64,000 nt of DNA. It comes from Blastobasis lacticolella. Lineage: Eukaryota; Arthropoda; Insecta; Lepidoptera; Blastobasidae. The number at the start of each line of letters is the position of its first letter. Positions within the stretch are counted from its first letter, which is position 1. The DNA lies in NCBI GenBank assembly GCA_905147135.1, contig LR990042.1, forward strand, positions 10,283,545 through 10,347,544. Direction: 5' to 3'. The notes below the pieces were generated by a model. The model searched no databases and was not told the origin of the DNA. It worked only from the letters and a program-made list of their open reading frames with translations. The translations under genes and the position numbers were made by a program. Of the stretch, positions 46,354 to 56,504 are shown one piece after another.

Positions 46354-48783
46354 TTATTAATAGGCGATTTCAATTTACCCAATATAACTTGGAATTCGCG
46401 GTCTGGTGGTTTTCATGATCCTAATGGAATATCTGGCGAATGTCAGGAAATATTTTTTGAGCACATTCATTCCAGTGGGTTGTGTCAATATTGTGGGGTG
46501 GTTAACGGTAATGGACGTAGTTTGGATATTGCCTTTGCCAATACGGAAGTGGAGGTTAGGCGCGTAATCGACCCCATTATTCGCGAAGATTGGCCTCACC
46601 ACCCGGCGCTTGAATTGAGTCTGGTCAACATTAGTCTTAAACAGTTTAAAGTACCCTCTAGAAAAATTTATAAATATAAAAAGGCTAAGTATGACAATAT
46701 CGACAATGATTTAGGTGCCATCGATTGGGTACAAACTCTGAATAACATGCCGTTAGACGAAGGCGTAATTTATTTGAACAACACATTAAACTCTGTTATT
46801 GAAAGACACGTCCCCCACGTTTATAGCACTCCGGATGGATATCCGGTTTGGTACTCTCGTGCACTAGTACAGATCATTAAAGAGAAACACAAGTACCACA
46901 CACTTTGGAAGAAAACTGGTAACAGTTCTGACCGCGAAACTTTTTCGATATTACGTTCAAGACACAAAAGGTTACAGCGTCAGTGCTGGCATAAATATGT
47001 ACAACAATGTAGTAAATCTATCACTAAAGATCCGAAAACTTTCTGGAATTACACAAAGAGCCTGCGGCGCGATAAAGGCCTACCAGCAGTAATAAATTAT
47101 GACAATCGCACTGGTGCTGACGGTCCAGGAATATGTGACGTATTTTTAGATTATTTTTTATCAGTCTACACAAGCGCTCCTACTAACACAGGTTATTCAT
47201 CTATAAACACAAACGTTAGCCCATCGGGGTATGTAGGCTCAGTGACGATTACAGTCGACTTAGTCCGAAAATACCTTCTCAAGCTAAATATTAATAAGGG
47301 CGCGGGTAGTGATGGCTTTCCGCCTGTATTTATACGTAACTGCGCTGGTTGTCTGGCGTTACCTTTGAGTATTTTGTTTAAGAGATCGCTTGCTGAGGGC
47401 TTTTTTCCAACCACTTGGAAACAAGCTTTCATAGTGCCTATTCATAAGAGCGGCTCTAGGGTACTCGCCGAGCAATACCGCCCAGTTTCAATACTGAATG
47501 TTTTCAGTAAGGTTTTCGAGCTCATCGTTTATGACCAGGTTTATCCGTTGGTCGCGCGCAGCATTCCACCTGCTCAACACGGCTTCATGCGCAAGCGCTC
47601 AACTGTTACCAACTTAACGGAATTTGTTGACTCTGTTGCCGGCTTCATGGACGAGGGCCATCAGGTGGACGTCGTGTACACCGACTACTCTAAATGCTTT
47701 GACAGGCTTAATCATAATACGATTTTGTATAAACTTGAGCAAGTCGGTGTACACGGGGACCTACTTCGTTGGTTCGAATCCTATCTTCTAAACAGGAGCC
47801 AGGCTGTTCGGGTTGGGTGTTATCAGTCACGTTTTGCACCCATCCCTTCTGGGGTGCCCCAGGGATCCCACCTGGGCCCTCTTCTTTTCAATGTTTGTTT
47901 GTTTGATTATATGTCCTGTTTCCGTTATGCTCATTTCCTCATGTATGCCGACGACACGAAGATCTTAATGCCAATTAAATGCCCAACGGATTGCTCCAGA
48001 TTGCAGGAAGATCTAGACAGGGTGTCGGCATATTGTGAGCAGAACAGTCTGGATCTGAACGTAAGCAAGTGTATGGTGATCACTTTTTCCCGCAAAAGAA
48101 AGCTTATACCCACATCGTATAGACTCAACAATGTAGTTATCAAACGCACTGAGCAGGTCAAGGATCTAGGCGTTGTATTGGACACGAAATTGACTTTTTG
48201 TGCCCATTATGAATACATTTTCGCAAAATCGGTTAGGATGTTGGGCTTCATTTTTAGGACAGTTAAGCCCCTAAACTCAGCAGCTGCATTTAAAGTCCTT
48301 TACTTTGCATATGTCAGGAGCGTATTGGAGTACGCGTCTCCGGTCTGGTCACCAGTATATGCTGTCCACCGTAATAGGCTGGAGTCAATACAAAAATCTT
48401 TTGTTAATAAACTAAACACCTTGTCTCGCACGGTGGCTGCAGATTATGAGGCTGGTATGGAAATACATAAATTGAATTCATTGGACGATAGGCGCCTCGT
48501 GGCTGACTTGAGACTTCTACACGACTTAATTAATTGCGGTGTAGATAGTCCACAATTGTTGTCACGGGTGTTCCTGAGCGCGGGCGACCCCCGCGCGCGC
48601 CGCGGTGGCCGCTGGCCGCGCCTGCTCGACCACCGCCGCGTGCGCAGCGGTTACGCTTTAGGCTCTCTGATTAACAGGGCCATAGACCTTTACGAAGGGC
48701 ACGTCTCCACTACTCTCGACATTTTTTATTTGAGCCGTGTACAATTTACAAAAGGCGTTTTGGGATATCTCCGATCTCAGTGA
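46354..48783 (+). CDS. LINE endonuclease (partial) and reverse transcriptase
   Basis: The open frame has about 810 codons with no start of its own. The endonuclease remainder shows GDFN, NGNGRSLDIAFAN and a HHPALEL block. The reverse transcriptase shows GSDGFPPVFIRNC, VPIHKSGSR, QYRPVSILNVFSKVFE, HGFMRKRSTVTNL, YTDYSKCFDRLNH, GVPQGSHLGPLLFN and LMYADDTKI with the catalytic Asp pair. The C-terminal region has VLEYASPVWSP and ends at TGA 48,781-48,783. Near the end a very GC-rich patch encodes RARRGGRWPRLLDHRR. The family is Jockey/I-like by motif order. The protein lacks its N-terminus, so this copy is probably not autonomous. Confidence 0.85.
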   Translation, partial: LLIGDFNLPNITWNSRSGGFHDPNGISGECQEIFFEHIHSSGLCQYCGVVNGNGRSLDIAFANTEVEVRRVIDPIIREDWPHHPALELSLVNISLKQFKVPSRKIYKYKKAKYDNIDNDLGAIDWVQTLNNMPLDEGVIYLNNTLNSVIERHVPHVYSTPDGYPVWYSRALVQIIKEKHKYHTLWKKTGNSSDRETFSILRSRHKRLQRQCWHKYVQQCSKSITKDPKTFWNYTKSLRRDKGLPAVINYDNRTGADGPGICDVFLDYFLSVYTSAPTNTGYSSINTNVSPSGYVGSVTITVDLVRKYLLKLNINKGAGSDGFPPVFIRNCAGCLALPLSILFKRSLAEGFFPTTWKQAFIVPIHKSGSRVLAEQYRPVSILNVFSKVFELIVYDQVYPLVARSIPPAQHGFMRKRSTVTNLTEFVDSVAGFMDEGHQVDVVYTDYSKCFDRLNHNTILYKLEQVGVHGDLLRWFESYLLNRSQAVRVGCYQSRFAPIPSGVPQGSHLGPLLFNVCLFDYMSCFRYAHFLMYADDTKILMPIKCPTDCSRLQEDLDRVSAYCEQNSLDLNVSKCMVITFSRKRKLIPTSYRLNNVVIKRTEQVKDLGVVLDTKLTFCAHYEYIFAKSVRMLGFIFRTVKPLNSAAAFKVLYFAYVRSVLEYASPVWSPVYAVHRNRLESIQKSFVNKLNTLSRTVAADYEAGMEIHKLNSLDDRRLVADLRLLHDLINCGVDSPQLLSRVFLSAGDPRARRGGRWPRLLDHRRVRSGYALGSLINRAIDLYEGHVSTTLDIFYLSRVQFTKGVLGYLRSQ

Positions 48784-48814
48784 TGGGGTTTTATTATTAT
48801 TTAATTTAGGAAAA

Positions 48815-48818
<4 letters not shown>

Positions 48819-48884
<66 letters not shown>
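48819..48884. repeat. (CA)n microsatellite
   Basis: About 33 uninterrupted CA units are followed by imperfect CACAAA units to about 48,905. It lies in the 3' untranslated region of the LINE and is likely to vary in length. Confidence 0.95.
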
Positions 48885-48891
<7 letters not shown>

Positions 48892-49529
48892 AAACGCACA
48901 AACTCACACACGCCAGTGTACATGTATATACCTTGTTTTATTCTTTTTTTTTTTTTTGTTCTTTTTGTTTGTCAATTTGGGTATCTATCTGCTAAGCTGC
49001 TTAGTGGCTACATAACAAAATTTTAAAATGCAGTTTTGTCATTGGCATTTCAACCATAATGTACCAATATTTTATATGTATTTAATTGCTGTTAAACTGT
49101 GAAATAAACTAACAAATAAAAATAAAAAATGAATGATTGTAGGTACTTAAACGGATTCCACGTGCTTTACTAAGATAATAAGATTAGATGAACCGTTTAT
49201 TTGTACAATAATACAATTAAAAATGTGGCAGCATTCTCAAAAAGCAGAGTCTAATAACATTATATACATCAACGACTAAATAAAAGATTAAAATTATTAA
49301 TAAAATATTTATTTATTGTACTATAAAATAAAAAACCGATTACAAATATACATAGAAGCGATACAACGATTACATAATTTATTTATTAAAATCTTCGCTA
49401 TGATTTAATTTCGCCCATAATAGGTATATTCTTATACATTTACCCACAGGTATTCTTATATACCCATAATAGGTATATTTGTTCTGAGCGTATATAAAAC
49501 AGATTACATATGGCGTAGGACTGGCTATC

Positions 49530-50125
49530 GGTCAACGGCATATGGCACTCAATATTGACAAAACTAATATCGTACAATTCCAACTGCGAAAAACGACAAA
49601 ACCTGACTTAAACGCCACGAGCCGTGGCGTGACCTTCCCACAGCTGGACCAGGTCAAGTATATCGGGTTCACAAAAGACGCGAGCCTTACTTGGGTTCCG
49701 CACGTAGATGCTACGGACTCATCAGGCTGCGACTCAGCTACAGGCAGTTACTAGCAGGGAGAACATGCCAAAGGCGTACTATGAATACTTAAAGTATTCG
49801 AGAGCAATTTACGGGATAGACCTCTGGGGCGATGCCATAGACCTCTTAAGACCGTTCAGACTTCAAAAGCGTGCGATACGCATAATACCCCGCGTTGAAA
49901 TGGATCATCCCTCTAGAGCTATTTATAGACCTGCAAATACTAACTTTTGCCATCCCTGTATATTTTAGAGGTTGCTCAATATGCACGGAATACTTACACG
50001 TGTTTAGAACGAATCAAAAGTTGCATAACTTCAAGACAACACAAAATGCCTGATATACTTGCCGCCGCGGAGATTGGCTAAGTCGGACAAGGCGTTACAG
50101 TACATTGCACTAGTTGCGTAGAATA
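49530..50125 (+). pseudogene. LINE reverse transcriptase C-terminal fragment, broken
   Basis: The plus strand reads LNIDKTNIVQFQLRKTT, then QVKYIGFTKDASLTWVPHVD, then after a frame change YYEYLKYSRAIYGIDLWG and LQKRAIRII, and near the end DKALQYIALVA and a stop. This is the ordered end of a Jockey-like reverse transcriptase protein. At least two frameshifts separate the blocks. The family C repeat that follows may be its 3' tail. Confidence 0.7.
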
Positions 50126-50164
50126 AAATACTGACTGAAATAAAAAAATATTAATCAATTTAAT

Positions 50165-50460
50165 CAGGTAGGACTCTGTCAAGCGTGAGTAGTCCGTCTG
50201 GATGAGTACCACCGCCTTATCAATTTCTGCCGCTAGGCAACAATGCTTGCATTGTTGTTTCTGGTTTGAAGTATAAGGTAGCCAGCGAGATTACGGGCCT
50301 AAGGCATTTCATCTTAGTCCTCACAATGACAACGAAGCTTCAGTTCTGCATTTTTGTTACCTGAATGAATTGTATGAATTGTAGATGTAATGGGCGACAG
50401 TTATCATTTACCACCACGTGGGCTGTCTGCGCGCTTGTTCCTGAATAGCTTAAAAAAAAC
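50165..50460 (+). repeat. LINE-tail repeat family C, copy 3
   Basis: The copy contains GTCTGGATGAGTACCACCGC, CAACAATGCTTGCATTGTTG, GGTAGCCAGCGAGATTACGG and the tail TTTACCACCACGTGGGCTG, and ends in a short A run. It follows a LINE C-terminus on the same strand by 40 bp. Confidence 0.6.
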
Positions 50461-51200
50461 TTCTAGTCAGTAAACCTAAAACCAAAGGTATACCTTTACG
50501 AGTTTCTGACGTGTGACTGATTTATCCACAATAATTAATATTACATAACTCTGGTAACGTTGCTAGTGGAACACATCCGTAAGTAAATAAAATAAAACAA
50601 AATATACTCGTATATTTTAAACAATCATAGTACATAGTACCTAGGTACATAAAAGGAAGACAAACGAGCAAGCTGTCACATGATTTTTAATCATTTTGTG
50701 TAGCAGTGATATCGTTTTCCATTGGTTCAGTGGCCTGTAAGCACTCGAATGAACCAAGATTTCAACTAAGGTCGCCAGAATACTGCGAAATAGATAGGTA
50801 CCTACTCACACTCCGCCTAACCATGTTTATTCAATACGGGTACATCCATTGTTTTTGGTAACATGTGTCACTTCTATAAATTAAAGCTTTGTTATTGTGT
50901 GATTCATATGTGTACATTAATAAATCTATCATCGCAAATTTAATTTATGAGATACAGATGGTTTCCATGAAAATAGCCATATTTTATAATTTTGACTTGT
51001 ATTTGATTTACTATAAGATAAAACCAACTTAAAAATTAAAGAATTAATAAGTTTATCGTACTTATGCAACAGTATTTTTACTATACATACAATAATTGTA
51101 TGTTTCAATTATTAATGACCTTATAGTACCTTAGACTACTTTTACTATGCAGGGTGACTATATTACACGTTACACGTAAAATTTTTTTTTAACTTTATAT
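50461..51200. other. non-coding AT-rich DNA
   Basis: I see no gene or recognisable repeat here. Confidence 0.35.
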
Positions 51201-51201
51201 T

Positions 51202-51420
51202 TTAGACTGAATTATACTTCTGCTGGGCAAAGGCCTCCCCCCAATTCTTCCACCTTTCGCGATCAAGCGCCATTGTCTGCCAGTTACTTTCGAATGCCCG
51301 CAGCTTATCTGTCCACCTTTTTTGGGTCTGCCACGACGTCGTTTCCGAGAATTGGGTGAGTGTGGGTGTTTTAGCCCATAACTCCTCCGACATGCAGCAA
51401 TGACCTGACCAGTTCCAGTT
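51202..51420 (-). mobile_element. RTE-type LINE, 3' end fragment
   Basis: The minus strand reads KRWTDKLRAFESNWQTMA, DRERWKNWGEAFAQQKY and a stop, the usual end of an RTE-like protein. It lies just downstream of the TIL gene's stop on the same strand and could serve as part of its 3' untranslated region. Confidence 0.75.
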
Positions 51421-51489
51421 CCATTGTTAATACTTACGAAAATTAATTTTTTGTTTAGGTAGACCCTGTATAGTCACATCTGTGGATAC

Positions 51490-53793
51490 CTACTCCCTAC
51501 ATTGTTCGTATGGTACACATATGCCGTTTTTCCTCCAATAACCTTCAATACAGCGGCAGGCAGGACTGCATTCTACCACAATTAGGAATCCTACTATAGG
51601 GCATTGGCCGTCACTCGATGCTTGACTGCAGTCGTCGGTAGGGCAGTACGGCGGACACGCAACAAATTTCTCATTAGCACGTTCGCAGGGAAATGGAGCT
51701 GAAAATCAAATAAAAAATATATGGGTAGGTACTTCAGATAACTCGTTGGGAACAAATCGCACAGGTTAGCGAATATCTTTGTCAGAGGCCAAGATCCACT
51801 TCGGATTGCTGAGACAGAGAAGTGGGGAACGAGTTCAGATGGACACGAGACAAGCAACTCGATAAGGCGACCAGCTATGATACTCGTCCTTTACCACTAA
51901 AGTAACGTTACCCTTATAGTTGCGTCCCAGTTTGAATGATTCTATGCATAAAATTTTTTTTTACTTAGATATTCATTGGGGCCTTCAAAAGGGTCTATTC
52001 TCAAAGGCCGGACATGCACGTGTGGTCACCGCTTACCATCAGGTGACCTGCGGGTCAAATACTTTCCTTAATACTCAATAAAAAACGTTACTTTGTAACG
52101 CATCCATCAGAAGAGCTACTACCTGCCTTTGTCATTAAGAAGTAAAAAATATATCCTTACGGCATTGGTCTACAGGCACGCAGGTCCTATTTTCAGCACG
52201 TTTAAAATTGAAACTACATCTGCAGGCTGGCGGCGGACATTTTTCAGGTCTGGAGCAATTTGTCAAGTCATGTTCACTATTGGGACATCTGTCGGAGCAG
52301 GTAGCTGGACAGTCGTCTTTAAATTCGTTGTACCCACACTGGAGTTCCACTGTGGATAAAATATAATAGGTTTTAGTCTAACCCAACCTCTGTTATCTCC
52401 TCAGGGTTAGGCGTAGGGCAGATTGTTAACCTTGTTACAGTTGTAGGATGTAAGCGGTGCAATGTCAATCAGTGTGAAAGGCGTCGCAGGAGGCTACTAG
52501 TAACAAACGCTTCGATTTGACTGGACCTGACCAATCGTGAGTTGCAGTCGATACTAATCCATACGAAGTGCATAATAAAGTCGGTTTTGGAATAATTCAG
52601 AATCGCGTAGGTACGAGCCGCCTTTGGTCGGACGTTCGACCCCGTCCCCCGCGCCCAAAAACGACTATATTTTATACAGCATAAAGAGTAGTTTCAACTG
52701 CAACTGACGGTTTGTCGGCTCCAGCCAAATTTATTTTAATTATAATTTATACATAATTTTATTATGTCCAGCAAAAGGTGTCATGCGGCTGAGATGATTG
52801 ATTGCAACGACGAGCGGTCTTACCCACTAAAACCTGACGGTGTAGGTATTTCTCAATGCAACTGCGGTGACAAAAGTTCAAATAGATTCGCCGACCCAAA
52901 ACTGTTGATGGAGTTTGATCATGTAGGAAAATGACAATTTTAATTTATTACTCCTCGCTAGATTTTAAATACCTAAAATAATGGTTAGCTGTTGCCGATC
53001 CCATAATAATTTGGTATATTTTTAGTAATGATCTCATAATGACACCCAAAACAAGAATAAAAAGAGCTAATATTGCTTTGCACGTGCGTAGAAACGCTAG
53101 CTCGTATTATGCTGGTAGATTGACGTGCTGTTTTCTATATGACAGAGTAGTATCTTAATGTTTTGAGAATTAGTAAATATACTAAGGTACCTCTGTCGTC
53201 TTGTATACTGTATCTAAATAGTTTTAGTAGGTATGTATCATAACATAACGTAAGTATGAGAAGCGGTAAGTAGATAAATGCTGAAGAGGGGAAGGGGGTG
53301 TATAAATTATCGTTGCTTTTAGTAAGTACTCAATAATAATACTTTTGCGACTATAACTGTATAAGCGAAAAATTGAATTATTTTTTGACAGTCATAATAA
53401 TCATCTTGGTGTTAATGTCCCGGGTATGCTTTCGCGCACGAGGGCCTAGGGTCCACTTTGACCATGTTCCAGAATTTGCCAGGTCAGGTAATTACAAAAG
53501 CGACTGCCATCTGACCTCCATGACCCTGCTACCAGGGGAAACTGACCAAATTGGATCACGGTTACACATTCAGACGCCACGATATTTTCCTACACTGTAA
53601 GCTAATGTACATAACTCAGAAAAGAGGTATTGGTACATGGCCGCAGTGGTATTCGAACCACGTACCTCACGCTTACGAATCGGACAGCTTAACCACTCGA
53701 CGCTCCACCCGTATATTATAATCGATTTTAAAATAACTCACCAGACAATACCACAGAAATTAAACTGAATACAACAAAATGCACTGATGTCAT
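51490..53793 (-). CDS. secreted protein with two TIL (trypsin-inhibitor-like) domains
   Basis: Three minus-strand exons join in frame: 53,793-53,742, 52,349-52,161 and 51,698-51,490, giving about 149 residues. Exon 1 is a 17-residue signal peptide (MTSVHFVVFSLISVVLS) ending in phase 1 at a GTGAGT donor. Exon 2 encodes one Cys-rich domain (CGYNEF..CPATCSDRCPN..CPPPACRC..CVPVDQC) and exon 3 a second (PFPCERANEKF..CPPYCPTDDC..CSPACRCIEGY..CVPYEQC). Each has the ten-Cys spacing of TIL inhibitors, which block serine proteases through a reactive loop. Such inhibitors are common in insect blood and in cocoon silk, where they resist microbial proteases. The expression site is inferred from the neighbours. 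The first domain's loop falls around PEKCPPP, and its target is unclear. Confidence 0.8.
51985..52065 (+). repeat. retroelement 3' tail fragment
   Basis: CTCAAAGGCCGGACATGCAC and GTCACCGCTTACCATCAGGTGACC share the TTACCATCAGGTG-type end of LINE and family D tails. It lies in an intron of the TIL gene. Confidence 0.45.
52764..52934 (+). CDS. small open frame, possible Cys-containing exon
   Basis: A 56-codon frame from ATG to TGA encodes MSSKRCHAAEMIDCNDERSY, then a stretch with CNCGD and a charged end. An acceptor-like TTATGTCCAG overlaps its start, so it could also be a last exon of an unseen gene. It lies in intron 1 of the TIL gene on the opposite strand. Four Cys and low AT content set it apart from its surroundings. 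I do not recognise the family, and chance is possible. Confidence 0.3.
   Translation: MSSKRCHAAEMIDCNDERSYPLKPDGVGISQCNCGDKSSNRFADPKLLMEFDHVGK
53395..53705 (-). repeat. tRNA-headed SINE, family A, copy 8
   Basis: The copy carries the tRNA-like head on the minus strand (GAGTGGTTAAGCTGTCCGAT, B box GGTTCGAATACC) and the full body with a short internal deletion. It lies 36 bp from the end of exon 1 of the TIL gene, inside the intron. Confidence 0.75.
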
Positions 53794-53799
53794 TTCGAT

Positions 53800-55430
53800 G
53801 CCGACACTTACATCACTGACACTGTGGCAAATTAGCAATACCTACCTATCTACCTACCTCACCTACTTAGATACATTATATTAGCATTGAGAGACGAATT
53901 GTAACTTGTAAACAACCGAATTCTACGTATTTAGGTATACTATTTGTCGTACAGTTTTGGTTAGATTTTCCAACAGCCTTATGACTGGTGCTCTTCCTGA
54001 AGTTAGTGACAAATATAGGTTTTGTGTTATTTTGAACAATAAAAACAAGTATCTCTAATTACAGTTACTACTTAAGTAACGATATAGCTTCAGTTGTAAG
54101 AACATACCTATTATAAATATAATATAGTCAATCTATTAGGTATAAATATAAATAATCGGTCGATAAAAAGTCATAATAAAATAGATAGAGAACATAAAAA
54201 CATACTACTTACAATACCACGACATCTTGGTTGATACAAGAGAATTAGTGAGGTGAATTGAGGTGGCAATGTTCGAAAATACCGTGCAATCGCCATCTGT
54301 TACAGTTGTGTTGAATTAAGCTCAAACGTAGTTCCCTAACTACCTACTTCTTTAGGGCGATCGCACTTTGCGTATTCGTACGATCATATTTTAGGAACAC
54401 GCATTGTTCCGATTAGGGGTCTCTGATCAAAATTTTATGATACGTACATGACACATAAAATAAAGTCCTATTAAAACTAATTTGCCGGTCACTTCTGGCA
54501 TTTCAACGGAGAAGAAACGCAACTACTTACTATGGCGAAACGAACGAAACGTACGACACGCGCGAAACGCACGAAAATTCAAAGTACGAACGACCTTTTC
54601 AGTAAAACCCCTGAAACGCAAAAGCTATAGCGTAGGCAAGATCTTTAAGTTCTGAAAGTCAATAACAGATGGGGACGTACGACGTTTTGTTGTAGGCAGA
54701 TTGTAGGCTCGCTGGATACGTACGTTTTCGTATGCTATCTCTGATGTAGTAAGCAAGAATAATGCCACAGAAGACATGTGCGACATAATAACATGTAGGT
54801 AGTGGTTACACACACCCACAAACAGAAATCTATTTCACACCGCAAAAAATAACGATAAATCACGCTTACAAATTCTTATTTTATGATCTCTACGTGATCT
54901 CTATCTAACATGAGGCTGGGAGATCGATCTACATTCGTATATTTTAGTTCTGTTTTCGACTACCATTATGGCCACAAGGTGTGCTTGTGGAGTGTGTTTA
55001 GTACCTACGGCTGGGTTTCAGTAGAGACGAGGGACAAATCATTGGATACAAACAATATTAATTAATATAATTAGACAAAAATGTTAATAATTTCTGTGAA
55101 TCTGATTGTTTATTTACACGGATTTAAACGTGAAATAGAGATCATGTTCTTATTGTGGAGAGGTAAAACATGTTGCAGAAGGGGTTACTACCATCTCAGA
55201 GGCCCAAGCCAACCTCACATACTCGATTACCTAACGGGTTGTGCTGATATTGAAGCAGCACGCAAAAAGAAATAACACCGCAACAGCATTATGGAAGGTC
55301 ACAAAAGAAGCCCAGACCAAGCAAGTGCGACGCCGTTAAACGATGCGCAGAAGGATCCCCCTACTCGTGTAATAAGTTGAAGAAGCGTGGTTGACCACGG
55401 TCTTCTGCTGGGGATCTCCCAACATTTTTA
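53800..55430. other. intergenic region upstream of the TIL gene
   Basis: No gene is supported. A TATA-like TAATATAATG on the minus strand lies about 85 bp upstream of the TIL start codon. The stretch 54,530-54,620 is low-complexity, built from repeated CGAAACG and GTACGA words. Confidence 0.35.
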
Positions 55431-55439
55431 TGACCCTTT

Positions 55440-55770
55440 AAGAGAGTTAGGGCTTAGCGAGAAATCCCGTTCGAATCGGAGCAGTCCGACTGGGAAAGTA
55501 CCTCCACCTTACAGAATACCGCAGCAAAACAATACTATTTTAAATTATATTGTTTTCCTGCCGGCGAGTAAGATCGCCAGTGCTCCATGGGATTGGGATT
55601 TGGGGAACCGTGGCTTTGGCAGTGGAGGAGCATTTGCCGTTTTGCTGCCAGAGCAACGGGTTATAGAGGTGGACATCGTATTGGCAATACCCTGTTGTTA
55701 CTGGTTTTAAATTCACTTTACATCAGGTGGCTGACTTGCCTGTTTGCCTACCGTAGGTACGACATAAAAA
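55440..55770 (+). repeat. repeat family D, longest copy
   Basis: The copy shows GGAGCAGTCCGACTGGGAAA, CACCTTACAGAATACCGCAG, GCCAGTGCTCCATGGGATTG and the 3' block CATCAGGTGGCTGACTTGCC with a short A run. The antisense copy at 16,297-16,790 matches it over its whole length. The 107-codon frame it contains is incidental. Confidence 0.65.
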
Positions 55771-55914
55771 AATAGCATGTCTGTGCAATATACTTACTTA
55801 AGAATACAATCCTTACAGTCCGTACAATTATGTTGCAGCGTTAGCCCAATTAAATTTTACTGACAAAAGGGACCATTATCTGTACCTTAGGCCCAAAGAA
55901 AACATTCTCAATCC

Positions 55915-56115
55915 CCAGGGGCTCTATTTTTTATCGTTCGCTTCAATTTTCAATTCCGAATTTCGACATAGTTTTTTTTTTTATTACTTTTTCGACACGG
56001 AAAGAGTACGGTTCAAAAATAGGGAAAATTAGCATCATGCATCAAAATATCGAATTTTTCATGCCGAAAATCAAAATTGAAAACCATTCGAATCGAAGCG
56101 AGCGATTCAAAAATA
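55915..56115. repeat. imperfect 200-bp inverted repeat
   Basis: CTCTATTTTTTATCGTTCGCTTC on the left resembles, in reverse, CCCTATTTTTGAATCGCTCGCTTC on the right, with further symmetry at TTTTCAATT. It is probably a decayed MITE. I could not fix a target duplication. Confidence 0.45.
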
Positions 56116-56504
56116 GGGTTTGTTAAACTTTTACTAAATTGCATTATTTATTTGTCCAATGAATTATTTCAATAAACAAAATGTGAAATTTTACTCACAA
56201 ATGGACAGAAACTTTGCATTACAATAAAAAAATATAACGAAATGCGACTGTGATCTTCATTTTATTGTAAAAAGTGTAGAGAAAAAAATGTATACATATA
56301 CGGGAGCAGAGAGTACATACCGAGTTTAAATACGAGACAAAATGTCACACATCTCTATAACACACACACTAATGCAAATACAGGGACATCTGCAAATAAG
56401 TTATATTTTGCTACGAATTTCTACTCGTAACGAACACGAACAAATATGACGAAGTCGTCCGTAGCGAAATACGCCCTTTTTTTAACCTTGTCCTTAGAAT
56501 TTAA

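Larger units (their letters stand above)
46354..49125 (+). mobile_element. 5'-truncated LINE with intact reverse transcriptase
   Basis: The copy starts abruptly inside the endonuclease domain (LLIGDFNLPNITWN), directly after a short direct repeat of TGTTTTAAGATATGA in the flank. It runs through an uninterrupted reverse transcriptase frame and a 3' untranslated region with a CA microsatellite, and ends in an A/T-rich tail near 49,125. The lack of stops over 810 codons points to a recent insertion. Target duplications were not clear. Confidence 0.8.

Noticed and set aside
48658..49015. Frames with Cys-Val or Thr-His repeats
   Set aside because: They are translations of the CA microsatellite.
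55387..55710. 107-codon frame in repeat family D
   Set aside because: The whole frame lies in a dispersed repeat whose other copies are not open.
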